Shown here: positions 8,732-15,808 of the stretch, piece after piece
Layout of the letters: each line of letters begins with the position of its first letter
How positions within the stretch are numbered: position 1 is the first letter of the stretch
Assembly: GCA_964478235.1 (NCBI GenBank)
Contig: CAYZGX010000008.1
Location: 1-39,953 of the forward strand
From: 2-02-FULL-45-10 sp964478235
GTDB lineage: Bacteria; Patescibacteriota; Patescibacteriia; Magasanikbacterales; GWA2-37-8
Reading direction: 5' to 3'
DNA length: 39,953 bases
The notes under the pieces: generated by a model
Databases searched by the model: none
What the model was told of the DNA's origin: nothing
What the model saw: the letters and a program-made list of their open reading frames with translations, nothing else
Made by a program: the position numbers and the translations under genes

Positions 8732-10155
8732 TCAGTCGTTTTTTTGTCGTCTTAAGCCTCATTATTGGTGTGGCTTTTTTTATTTTTCCAGCCACTGCTT
8801 CGGCGGCGACTCTTTTTGCCACCACGCCAAAAACAAATTATTCGGTCGGAGAAACTATTCCGGTGACTATCTATGTTTCGGCTGGTGGTCAGGCGGTGAA
8901 CGCAGTGGAGGGGCGAGTGAGTTTTCCGTCAGATAAACTATCCGGCGTATCTGTTTCAAAATCTGGCAGTATTGTTAATTTGTGGGTGCAAGAGCCGAGT
9001 GTCAGTAGCTTTACTGGCGTTATTCTTAATCCTGGTTATTCTGGCTCGCGTGGCCGCATTGTGACAGTTAATTTGCGAGCTCGAGCGCCGGGCGAGGCGA
9101 CAATTAGTTTAGGATCAGCTTCGGTTTTGGCCAATGATGGTTCGGGAACAGATGTCTTGACTGGGGCGAGTGGGGTTAAAGTTAGTATTGGTTCTGCCCC
9201 AGAGCGTGAAACAAACGCACCGACAGATGGTGTTCCGGGCCTGCTTGCTATCTCTTCCGTTGATTTTCCTGATCAAAATCGTTGGTATGCAAAAACAAGC
9301 GGCACAGTCTCTTGGAAACTTCCTGCTGGTGTCACTGGGGTAAGTTATGCTATTGCTACGACTAAAGAAGCTCCAGATACACGCTCTGAAGGGATAGTTA
9401 CCTCGTACGCATTCGCTGGTATACCTAATGGGTTGAATTATTTTAACGCTCGGGTTGCTAACCAGGCTGGTTGGAGCGGAACGGCATCGTACGCCCTTCG
9501 AGTTGATACAGCGCCTCCAGAAAATCTTATTTTTGAAGTTGCTACCAACGGACAATCAGTCACTGCTTCAGCGGCAGATGCTTTGTCTGGTGTAGTTAGT
9601 TATACTGTTTCAGTTGATGGTGGGTTGCCGGTAACCGTCGCTTCATCAAGTATCGAAAAGATGCCGTATATGTTTGCGGCTCAGCTTGTACCAGGTGAAC
9701 ATGCTATTACAGTTGAGGCAATTGATGCTGCCGGCAACAAAGCAACGCTGCGTCGTGCAGTTACTGTTAAAGCGTCTCGTATCCCAGTCATTTTTGTTGA
9801 GTCGCAATTTAGTCGTTTCCTTACCCAATTTGAAGACTATCTAATTACTATCCTTCCGGTGCTTAGTTTGTTTATTGCTCTTCTTATTGCCTTGACTTAC
9901 GTTTCGCGCAAAGCCGCTGCGCTTAAAAAGAGAGTTCTTAAAGATGTGGTAGTATTTGAGCGTAGTCTTGAGCATATCTTTGTGGTGTTGCGTGAAGATG
10001 TCCGCGATCAAATTGCTTTTTTTGAAGATAAAAAAGCAAAGCGAGGCCTTACTTTGCAAGAGCGCAGAATGGTTCAGCGATTACAAAAACATCTTGATGA
10101 GAGTGAAGAGGTGGTCAAGAAGTCTATCGATAAAATTGAAGACGATATTTCTTAA
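8692..10155 (+). CDS. membrane-anchored cohesin-like protein 2 with cytoplasmic coiled coil
   Basis: 487 residues: signal peptide (1 to about 38, ending ATASA), a cohesin-like domain (about 40-165) with PGYSGSRG and NDGSGT as in the preceding protein, two Ig-like domains (about 185-360), a membrane helix (about 383-404) and a charged, mostly helical tail of 83 residues that should be cytoplasmic. The tail distinguishes it from its paralogue and could link the surface scaffold to an intracellular partner. The start overlaps the upstream gene by 40 bp in a different frame; the signal peptide begins right after it, so a later start would remove the export signal. Confidence 0.72.
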   Translation: MFSAKKTERNQSLISRFFVVLSLIIGVAFFIFPATASAATLFATTPKTNYSVGETIPVTIYVSAGGQAVNAVEGRVSFPSDKLSGVSVSKSGSIVNLWVQEPSVSSFTGVILNPGYSGSRGRIVTVNLRARAPGEATISLGSASVLANDGSGTDVLTGASGVKVSIGSAPERETNAPTDGVPGLLAISSVDFPDQNRWYAKTSGTVSWKLPAGVTGVSYAIATTKEAPDTRSEGIVTSYAFAGIPNGLNYFNARVANQAGWSGTASYALRVDTAPPENLIFEVATNGQSVTASAADALSGVVSYTVSVDGGLPVTVASSSIEKMPYMFAAQLVPGEHAITVEAIDAAGNKATLRRAVTVKASRIPVIFVESQFSRFLTQFEDYLITILPVLSLFIALLIALTYVSRKAAALKKRVLKDVVVFERSLEHIFVVLREDVRDQIAFFEDKKAKRGLTLQERRMVQRLQKHLDESEEVVKKSIDKIEDDIS

Positions 10156-10171
10156 AACGGTATAAAATTAG

Positions 10172-10205
10172 AGAACCCCTGCGCGTCGATGACGGCAGGG
10201 GTTCT
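10172..10205. terminator. strong hairpin between converging genes
   Basis: Perfect 11-bp arms AGAACCCCTGC / GCAGGGGTTCT (10172-10182, 10195-10205), with CGTC/GACG pairing inside. It lies between the + strand cohesin gene and the - strand gene A, so it may end both. Neither side has a strong T tract (the - strand side reads CTCTAATTTT). Confidence 0.55.
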
Positions 10206-10233
10206 GGTTTGAGAGAGAGGGCGACGGTTCGGC

Positions 10234-10560
10234 CTAGTAGATCGGCGTCGGCGCGAATTCCGGCCGGTGGCCGAGCGGGCTTCCGACGCTGTCGTTCAGC
10301 ATCTTCTCCGCTGCATCGCGCTCGCGCGACTCTTGGCCCGGCAGGACATCACGCTGGTAGACCGTGTACTTCGGCAGAATCGACAGCCGGGGCATCGAGT
10401 ACGAGATCTCGAGCGTCAGGCCGGTCATGGTCTCGATTTTGGCGACGAAGCAGGGGAAGTGGTACCTCTTCGACAGGTCGATGACTTCGCTCACATCGGG
10501 AACTTTCGTGCCAGCGGGCAGGTACTTCTTCAGGTTTTCGACGAGATCGTTTGCAGTCAC
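10234..10560 (-). CDS. gene A: GC-rich small protein, function unknown
   Basis: 108 residues, soluble, no signal peptide or membrane helix. The start is GTG at 10560, set by AAGGAG six bases upstream; this is one of the clearest ribosome binding sites in the window. Its codons favour C or G in third position, unlike the AT-rich genes on either side. It has its own consensus promoter (10667-10695) and a leader of about 100 nt, and a strong hairpin lies 28 bp past the stop. I do not recognise the family. Overlapping + strand frames in 10209-10618 are a by-product of the high GC content. Confidence 0.7.
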   Translation of the reverse strand: MTANDLVENLKKYLPAGTKVPDVSEVIDLSKRYHFPCFVAKIETMTGLTLEISYSMPRLSILPKYTVYQRDVLPGQESRERDAAEKMLNDSVGSPLGHRPEFAPTPIY

Positions 10561-10666
10561 GGGACTCTCCTTGGGGTGGGTGGGGGACAGCAGGCTTAAG
10601 AAAAGGGTCTTTTCGTAAATCTGCTATCCTCGCACCACAGGGCTATAGGGCTACTATAGTTGCCAC

Positions 10667-10695
10667 AGTATAGACGATTTTGGCCTATTTGTCAA
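10667..10695 (-). promoter_or_regulatory. consensus promoter of gene A
   Basis: On the - strand: TTGACA (10695-10690), 17-bp spacer, TATACT (10672-10667), both boxes matching consensus. The predicted leader of about 100 nt contains a GAAAAG/CTTTTC hairpin and a CTATAG inverted pair. Confidence 0.85.
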
Positions 10696-10704
10696 GGTAT
10701 AAAC

Positions 10705-10772
10705 AAAAAACTACCCCTCACGCACTAGATATACACGAATATCTCTAGTAAGTGAGCTGTGGGTAGTTTTTT
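10705..10772 (-). terminator. terminator 2 of the oxygenase gene
   Basis: Outer arms AAAAAACTACCC / GGGTAGTTTTTT (10761-10772 and 10705-10716 read on the - strand) enclose a second stem, ACTAGAGATAT against ATATCTAGT. The structure ends in six T on the - strand and is near-symmetric, so it may also work on the + strand. Confidence 0.75.
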
Positions 10773-10775
10773 TCT

Positions 10776-10802
10776 ACCACACAAGCCCCTCAGCTGTGTG
10801 GT
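10776..10802 (-). terminator. hairpin 1 after the oxygenase gene
   Basis: Perfect 8-bp arms ACCACACA / TGTGTGGT (10776-10783, 10795-10802) lie 21 bp past the stop codon of gene B and just before the stronger terminator at 10705-10772. Confidence 0.5.
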
Positions 10803-10823
10803 TTCCTCCGTTAGAGGTGGCGG

Positions 10824-11789
10824 TTAGTTTTTCTTGTCTCCTTGTTCGGCGACACCGATGGCCCGCAGGCGGTCGGCCAAGAAGTCTCCGGCGGTGAGGC
10901 CACTCTTCTTGTTGATCACGACATCAGCCCTCGGGTGGAGAAAAAACGGCATTGACAGGCGTTCGCGGTCGTTCAGATGAACACCGTTCACCACTCGGTG
11001 GGTGGTTGAAACGAGCTGTCCGCCAGTACATGCTTGGAGCATATCGGCTACATTGATGACAATGCAGTTCGGTTCTTCGTCGACGGGGATCCAGTGACCG
11101 TCGAGCGTTTTCACCTGGAGGTCTCCTTGGCCTCCGCCGAGCGCTCCGACGAGCAGTGTCAGCAGGTTGACATCTTCATGTTCCGCTGAGCGGATAGATC
11201 CAGCAGTAGCAAACCCCTTGGCCATGACGGGGTAGTGAATCAGGCGGAGCAGTGAATGTCCATTCTCCGTCATTCCTGTGAGAGTGTTGTGCTTGAAGCC
11301 CAAATACTCTTCGATGAAGGTGAGGATGTCGATTCCGATTCCTTCGAGTTGGCGGTAGAGGACAGGCATCACCTGGCGCATTTCTGGTACTTCTTCTGGC
11401 CAGATGTTCTCATAGTATCCGTCGAGCTTCCGGTAGGGGTGACCCTCCGGACATTCTCGACCGACAAACCAAGAATGCTTCAAATCCCCGAGCGTCTGAT
11501 CCTTGGCGCCTTCCACGCCGAAGCTGGAATAACCGCGCTGGCGGTGAATGCTCGGGATCTCGTAGCGACGGAGTGTTTCCTGGTCGAGGTGGAACAGTCG
11601 ACGAACTTCGTCGTAGGCGAGCATGATGAGCTTGTGGTCGATGGGGTGACCCACGATCACAACAAAGCCGATCTTTACAAAAGCATCGCCAATTTTCTGC
11701 ACGAGTGCGCGTCGTCCCTCCGGAGACAGTGCACCAGCATAAAATTCTTCCAGTGAAATTGCCGGAACCGTTCGATTGTGTGGTCTCAA
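10824..11789 (-). CDS. gene B: isopenicillin-N-synthase-like 2-oxoglutarate/Fe(II) oxygenase
   Basis: 321 residues from a TTG start at 11789, chosen because GGAGG lies seven bases upstream; a GTG at 11834 would extend it 15 residues but sits right after the -10 box. It has an N-terminal DIOX_N-like region and a C-terminal double-stranded beta-helix. The iron ligands His204-x-Asp206 (in AEHEDVN) and His264 (in TTHRVVN) are present, and Arg277-x-Ser279 (RERLS) is the expected co-substrate binding pair. The family uses Fe(II) and O2, usually with 2-oxoglutarate, for hydroxylation or ring formation; the substrate here cannot be told. It is monocistronic, GC-rich, and has its own promoter and two terminators. 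Confidence 0.85.
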   Translation of the reverse strand: MRPHNRTVPAISLEEFYAGALSPEGRRALVQKIGDAFVKIGFVVIVGHPIDHKLIMLAYDEVRRLFHLDQETLRRYEIPSIHRQRGYSSFGVEGAKDQTLGDLKHSWFVGRECPEGHPYRKLDGYYENIWPEEVPEMRQVMPVLYRQLEGIGIDILTFIEEYLGFKHNTLTGMTENGHSLLRLIHYPVMAKGFATAGSIRSAEHEDVNLLTLLVGALGGGQGDLQVKTLDGHWIPVDEEPNCIVINVADMLQACTGGQLVSTTHRVVNGVHLNDRERLSMPFFLHPRADVVINKKSGLTAGDFLADRLRAIGVAEQGDKKN

Positions 11790-11836
11790 AGAACTACCCT
11801 CCGTTTGGCTGGGCGGGAGTGCCCAGAATAGCACTA

Positions 11837-11865
11837 ATACTATGCTTTTTGTGGTCTCTTGTCAA
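11837..11865 (-). promoter_or_regulatory. promoter of the oxygenase gene
   Basis: On the - strand: TTGACA (11865-11860), 17-bp spacer, TAGTAT (11842-11837). It diverges from the + strand promoter at 11890-11918; the two -35 boxes are 24 bp apart. Confidence 0.82.
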
Positions 11866-11889
11866 TATAAAGAAGGGGAGTGGGGTGGG

Positions 11890-11918
11890 TTGCCTAATTA
11901 CTTTTTTTTCCTTATACT
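11890..11918 (+). promoter_or_regulatory. promoter of the membrane protein / exonuclease / ABC-F operon
   Basis: TTGCCT (11890-11895), 17-bp spacer, TATACT (11913-11918). The ATG at 11942 gives a leader of about 17 nt. Confidence 0.8.
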
Positions 11919-11941
11919 AGAGGGGAAATTAACTATTCTCT

Positions 11942-12397
11942 ATGCCTTTACTTACTCTCGACGCTGTCGGTATCTTTCTTATTCTGGCTGGTTTTAGCCT
12001 GGGGCTCGGAGCAGTCACGGTGATTGACCTCCACGGGTTCCTTGGTCGGCGCTCAGCCTATTGGACCGAAGCGACAATTCGTACGCATAAAATTACCAAA
12101 CCACTCATTTGGCTTGGCATGCTCACTGCTTTGGCTGGTGGGTTGATTGTGTATCGTTACGTCGGTCTTACTCCGCAAACACTTGTTCAACTAGTGTCCG
12201 CTGGAGTTATGATTCTTAACGGCTGTTTCCTTAGCTTTGTGGTGAGTCCGTTTCTTCTTCGCCAAGAAGCGTTAGGCAAAGCCAAAGAGTTGTTGCCAAA
12301 ATCTCTTCAAGTAAAAATTACCATTAGTTTTGTCATTTCATTCATTGGCTGGTGGGGGAATGCGGTTTTGTTCGCGCTCTATATTAGTAACCGTTAA
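11942..12397 (+). CDS. four-helix integral membrane protein, function unknown
   Basis: 151 residues with four likely membrane helices (about 8-28, 52-72, 83-105, 124-148). Polar residues at the membrane edges include a His between helices 1 and 2 (DLHGFLGRR) and another at RTHK before helix 2. It is first in an operon with an exonuclease (8-bp gap) and an ABC-F ATPase (7-bp gap). The leader is short and pyrimidine-rich with no clear Shine-Dalgarno at the right distance. I cannot assign a family; small haem or cation membrane proteins can look like this, but that is speculation. Confidence 0.75.
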   Translation: MPLLTLDAVGIFLILAGFSLGLGAVTVIDLHGFLGRRSAYWTEATIRTHKITKPLIWLGMLTALAGGLIVYRYVGLTPQTLVQLVSAGVMILNGCFLSFVVSPFLLRQEALGKAKELLPKSLQVKITISFVISFIGWWGNAVLFALYISNR

Positions 12398-12405
12398 TTT
12401 TTTGT

Positions 12406-13122
12406 ATGTCTCTTATTTTTCTCGATACCGAAACAACCGATTTAGAAAAGCCTCGTTTGGTTCAGCTTGCATATAAGGTCCTCGCGACTGGTGAAGTGGT
12501 GAATGAAATGTTTAAACCACCAGTGACGATTTCCTACGGAGCGATGGCGATGCATCACATCACCAATGAAATGGTAGAGGGCAAGCCGGTTTTTTCGGGG
12601 AGTGAGACATCTCAAAAATTGAGTAGTCTTCTCACAGACAGTATTGTTGTGGCGCATAATGCTCCGTACGACCTGGCTGTTCTTAGAAATGAAGGTCTCA
12701 CCCCGGGCAAAGCGATCGATACGCTTAAAGTCGCCCAGCACACGATTAAAAGCGAGCAATACAATTTACAGTACTTGCGCTATTCTTTGCATATAAACGT
12801 CTCTGGGACGGCCCACGATGCCTTAGGCGATATTATAGTGCTCGAGGGAGTGTTCAATCACCTCAAGCAGGTAGTAGGGGAGATGTATCTTCTCACCAGT
12901 GATGAAGCAATTTTTGAAAAAATGATGGAATTATCAGCAACACCGGTGCTTCTTACGGCGATTACTTTTGGGAAACATAAAGGCAAAACCTACGAACAGC
13001 TCGCTTCTTCCGCTGATCGAAGTTATTTAGAGTGGCTCTACCGCAGTGAATCTGAAAAAAAGCCAGAAGAACAAAAAGCTGATATGATTTACACTCTCAA
13101 ACATTATTTAGCCCTTCCGTAA
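12406..13122 (+). CDS. DEDDh 3'-5' exonuclease (DnaQ/RNase T superfamily) with C-terminal extra domain
   Basis: 238 residues. Exo I is FLDTETT (Asp7 and Glu9 region), Exo II is AHNAPYD, and Exo III is AHDALGD with the His-x4-Asp spacing of the DEDDh type. The core ends near residue 165. The last 70 residues contain TFGKHKGKTYEQLA and YLEWLYRSE, resembling the small DUF3820-type domain often found after such exonucleases. The enzyme would remove nucleotides from 3' ends of DNA or RNA, as in proofreading or repair. It is the middle gene of a three-gene operon; no Shine-Dalgarno, leader TTTTTTGT before ATG. Confidence 0.85.
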   Translation: MSLIFLDTETTDLEKPRLVQLAYKVLATGEVVNEMFKPPVTISYGAMAMHHITNEMVEGKPVFSGSETSQKLSSLLTDSIVVAHNAPYDLAVLRNEGLTPGKAIDTLKVAQHTIKSEQYNLQYLRYSLHINVSGTAHDALGDIIVLEGVFNHLKQVVGEMYLLTSDEAIFEKMMELSATPVLLTAITFGKHKGKTYEQLASSADRSYLEWLYRSESEKKPEEQKADMIYTLKHYLALP

Positions 13123-13129
13123 CGATTTT

Positions 13130-14890
13130 GTGGCGACACTTCTTCAAATTACCAACCTAAAAAAAGCCTACGGTCCGCGGGCTTTGTTTCGTGATGCCGG
13201 AGTGACGATTGGGGAGAAACAAAAAATTGGAGTAATCGGGCGCAATGGGGCGGGAAAATCCACACTCCTGCGAATGATTGTGGGCGCTGATACGCCAGAC
13301 AGTGGGGAAGTGATTATTCACGCGCCAACTCGGCTGAGCTATCTTGATCAATACGACCAATTTTCGCCGACGGAGACAGTTTTGGCTTTCTTGGAGCGAA
13401 CCACCGGCAGACAATCATGGGAGTGTGCCAAAGCGGCGATGCGTTTCCGAATTGGTAAAGCACTGCTTGAGATGCCGATGGGGAGTTTGTCCGGTGGCTA
13501 TCAGATGCGCGTCAAGCTCACAGCGATGATTGTGACTGAGCCTAACCTGATTATTCTTGATGAACCAACCAACTATCTTGATTTATCCACCCTCCTTCTC
13601 TTGGAGCGGTTTTTACAGTCCTACCACGGCTCGTGTTTGGTGGTGTCGCACGACCGCGAATTTCTCAAAAATACCTGTACCGAGACATTAGAAGTTGACC
13701 AAGGAGTAATCGAGCTCTACCCGGGGAATATTGAAGAGTACTTGGCTTATAAAGAAGAACAGCAGCTCATGAAAGAGCGGTATAACAAAAAAATAGATCG
13801 TGAGCAGAAGCATCTGCAGGCTTTTATTGATCGTTTCCGCTATAAAGCGTCTAAGGCGAGTCAGGCGCAAAGTAAAATGAAGCAGTTGGCACATTTAGAG
13901 AAGATTGAAATTGTCTCAGCGATGCGAACAGCGCGATTTGTTATTCCATCTGGTGAAAAGCGCAAAGGGCTAGCTCTCCGAACAAAAGAAATGGCTATCG
14001 GCTATGGAGACAAAAAAGTAGCGGAGCGAATCACCTGCGATATTGATTGCGGGGAGCGGGTGGCGATACTTGGCGACAACGGCCAGGGTAAAACGACTCT
14101 TTTGAAGACTTTCACCGGCGAGCTTCAAGCGCTTGAAGGAACGTTTAAATGGGGGCATAAACTTAGTATTGGCTATTATGCTCAACATATCCCTAATCAA
14201 TTGCCTCAGAGCGAAACAGTTTTTAGCTATCTTAAATCACAAGCCTACGATACCCCAGACGAAGAACTACTCGCGATGGCGGGGAGTTTTTTGTTTACCG
14301 ATGACGATGTTCTCAAAAAAATTGAAGTATTGAGTGGTGGGGAGCGGGCGCGCTTATCTTTGGCCGGGATTCTTCTTAATAAGCATAATGTTTTGTTGTT
14401 GGATGAGCCAACCAACCACTTGGATTTTGAAACGGTGGAGGCTTTGGGGAGAGCGCTCGGGGAGTACACCGGAACATTGTTTTTTATTTCCCATAATCGC
14501 ACGTTTGTGAATATGGTGGCAACAAGTTTGCTGGTGGTGGGCGGTGGGAGAGCGGTGCGTTATCCGGGTACGTATGAAGAATACGTCTATACGATGGAAA
14601 AAGCGTTGGAGGCGAGCGGGTTAGCCTCGGAAGAAGCGGTTAGAGTAGAGGAGACGGCTCATCCTACACCAGCCAAACTCGATTATCTAGAAACAAAGAC
14701 GTTGAAGAAAAAAATGGGGAGTGTCGAAAAGGCGCTGGCCGATAAAGAAGGGGAGCGCAAGAAGTTATTGGTAAAGCTAGAAAAAGATCCGACAGCCTTT
14801 AGTCCGGGGCAGTATCGGGCACTGGGGAGTCTAACTAAAGAGATAGAAGATTTGGAAGCTGAATGGCTTGTACTACAAGAGCGGTTATAA
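13130..14890 (+). CDS. ABC-F family ATPase (ribosome-associated type)
   Basis: 586 residues from a GTG start. Two ATPase domains are joined without membrane segments. The first has Walker A GRNGAGKST (37-45), signature LSGGYQ and Walker B with IILDEPTNYLD; the second has Walker A GDNGQGKTT, signature LSGGERARL and LLLDEPTNHLD. Between them is the charged linker typical of ABC-F (about residues 205-250), and the last 70 or so residues form a charged coiled coil as in Uup/YdiF-like members. ABC-F proteins act on the ribosome at the tRNA exit site, in translation quality control or antibiotic protection. Last gene of the operon, with a terminator directly after it. Confidence 0.9.
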   Translation: MATLLQITNLKKAYGPRALFRDAGVTIGEKQKIGVIGRNGAGKSTLLRMIVGADTPDSGEVIIHAPTRLSYLDQYDQFSPTETVLAFLERTTGRQSWECAKAAMRFRIGKALLEMPMGSLSGGYQMRVKLTAMIVTEPNLIILDEPTNYLDLSTLLLLERFLQSYHGSCLVVSHDREFLKNTCTETLEVDQGVIELYPGNIEEYLAYKEEQQLMKERYNKKIDREQKHLQAFIDRFRYKASKASQAQSKMKQLAHLEKIEIVSAMRTARFVIPSGEKRKGLALRTKEMAIGYGDKKVAERITCDIDCGERVAILGDNGQGKTTLLKTFTGELQALEGTFKWGHKLSIGYYAQHIPNQLPQSETVFSYLKSQAYDTPDEELLAMAGSFLFTDDDVLKKIEVLSGGERARLSLAGILLNKHNVLLLDEPTNHLDFETVEALGRALGEYTGTLFFISHNRTFVNMVATSLLVVGGGRAVRYPGTYEEYVYTMEKALEASGLASEEAVRVEETAHPTPAKLDYLETKTLKKKMGSVEKALADKEGERKKLLVKLEKDPTAFSPGQYRALGSLTKEIEDLEAEWLVLQERL

Positions 14891-14917
14891 AATCCACGGT
14901 ATTCTCGTGGATTTTTT
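14889..14917 (+). terminator. intrinsic terminator of the ABC-F operon
   Basis: Stem AAAATCCACG / CGTGGATTTT (14889-14898, 14906-14915) running into a T tract; it overlaps the stop codon of the ABC-F gene. Confidence 0.88.
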
Positions 14918-14933
14918 GTTGTTCAAGTCTAAT

Positions 14934-15128
14934 GTCGTTCTGATGAAAATTAAACGACGTCAGGAGCGAAGCGCCCACCAATTCCTCCCAAGTCAGCTCG
15001 TTGTGGCTTTGTTTAGTCGTTAGCCACGAAACAGTTAGTCAGTGTTAAAAGCAAAAACACCCTCGTAGGGTGTTTTGTGGCTGATCGCTCTCGCTAGAAT
15101 CACAAATGGTTTGCGAACCTAGCGAGAG
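14934..15128. other. non-coding stretch with several hairpins
   Basis: No convincing gene lies in 14918-15170. It contains consecutive inverted repeats: GTCGTT/AACGAC (14934-14939, 14953-14958), GTGGCT/AGCCAC (15003-15008, 15022-15027), the terminator at 15054-15076, and CTCTCGCTAG/CTAGCGAGAG (about 15089-15098, 15119-15128). It could be a small structured RNA ending at the terminator, or the 3' region of gene C. No clear promoter was found on the + strand. Confidence 0.35.
15054..15076. terminator. bidirectional terminator
   Basis: Perfect 10-bp stem AAAACACCCT / AGGGTGTTTT with a 3-nt loop; T-rich on both strands. It probably ends gene C on the - strand and any + strand transcript from 14918 onwards. 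Confidence 0.8.
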
Positions 15129-15170
15129 TAGAGCGACCGTGGGGGTCGTCTACCTCGTCGTACAAAAGTA

Positions 15171-15404
15171 TTACTTCTTATCCTTCTTCGCCGGGGGATT
15201 CTTCGGCTTGGGGATGGTTGAAATTTCTCCACGGACATAATCGCTCAACTGCTTCTCTGTGAAGCCGCGGGCGAGCAGTTCTTTCCGGGCCTTCCGCTTG
15301 GTGTGAGCGGAAACACCGTCGCTTCGGAGCATGGCATTGTCTGCCGGGCTGATGTGCTCGAACAGTTGACGGGTGCTGAGCGGTTTTTCTGGTTTCCTGG
15401 GCAC
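15171..15404 (-). CDS. gene C: small basic protein, function unknown
   Basis: 77 residues from GTG at 15404, chosen because GGAGG lies five bases upstream and an earlier in-frame start (15449) would sit almost at the -10 box. The protein is basic, mostly helical in appearance (middle part with KRKARKELLARGFTEKQLSD), and ends in a Lys/Pro-rich tail. Such composition fits nucleic acid or ribosome binding, but that is only inference. Codons are GC-rich compared with the neighbours. It has its own promoter immediately downstream of the rhodanese stop codon. Confidence 0.65.
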   Translation of the reverse strand: MPRKPEKPLSTRQLFEHISPADNAMLRSDGVSAHTKRKARKELLARGFTEKQLSDYVRGEISTIPKPKNPPAKKDKK

Positions 15405-15451
15405 AGGGGCCTCCGTTGGAAAAAAAGTGAACCGAGGTAGTCGGCTCACGG

Positions 15452-15480
15452 GTTATACCAGAAAAATGGTTGTTTGTCAA
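15452..15480 (-). promoter_or_regulatory. promoter of gene C
   Basis: On the - strand: TTGACA (15480-15475), 17-bp spacer, TATAAC (15457-15452). The -35 box begins at the base following the rhodanese stop codon. Confidence 0.83.
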
Positions 15481-15804
15481 TCATTCAGCGCCGACTTTGA
15501 TCGGTAGATTTGCGCCAATCCAGCCTAAAATCCCACCAGTGACGTTTACTGCCTCAACACCGTTTTTCTTCAAAAAATTACAGACGAGTGCGCTTCGGCT
15601 ACCGCTGGCGCAGTGGACATAGAGTGGTTGTGGAAAACCTTTAATTTCTTCTAGACGTTTTTGAACCTCACCTGTTGGGATAAGGGTTGATCCAGAAATA
15701 TGCATCGTTTCGTATTCTTTTGGTTCGCGAACGTCGAGAATAGTGTAGTTGCCTTTGGTGCTCTGTAGAAAAGCGTATAAATCTTGTGGGGTGATAGTTG
15801 ACAT
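15481..15804 (-). CDS. single-domain rhodanese-like protein
   Basis: 107 residues from ATG at 15804, which lies 4 bp after the recombinase stop codon; a longer reading to 15870 would overlap the recombinase by 62 bp and adds no conserved sequence. The fold is seen in YTILDVREPKEYETMHISG and the active-site loop CASGSRS, which contains the CxxGxR pattern with catalytic Cys. Such proteins carry sulfane sulfur as a Cys persulfide. Probably translated from the recombinase transcript. The specific acceptor is unknown. Confidence 0.85.
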   Translation of the reverse strand: MSTITPQDLYAFLQSTKGNYTILDVREPKEYETMHISGSTLIPTGEVQKRLEEIKGFPQPLYVHCASGSRSALVCNFLKKNGVEAVNVTGGILGWIGANLPIKVGAE

Positions 15805-15808
15805 AGGG

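Noticed and set aside
10209..10618. Several + strand open frames opposite gene A
   Set aside because: They arise from the high GC content. Gene A on the - strand has a promoter, a ribosome binding site and a sensible product; the + frames have none.
11256..11756. 166-codon + strand frame opposite the oxygenase
   Set aside because: The - strand frame contains all catalytic residues of a known family, so the + frame is a shadow.
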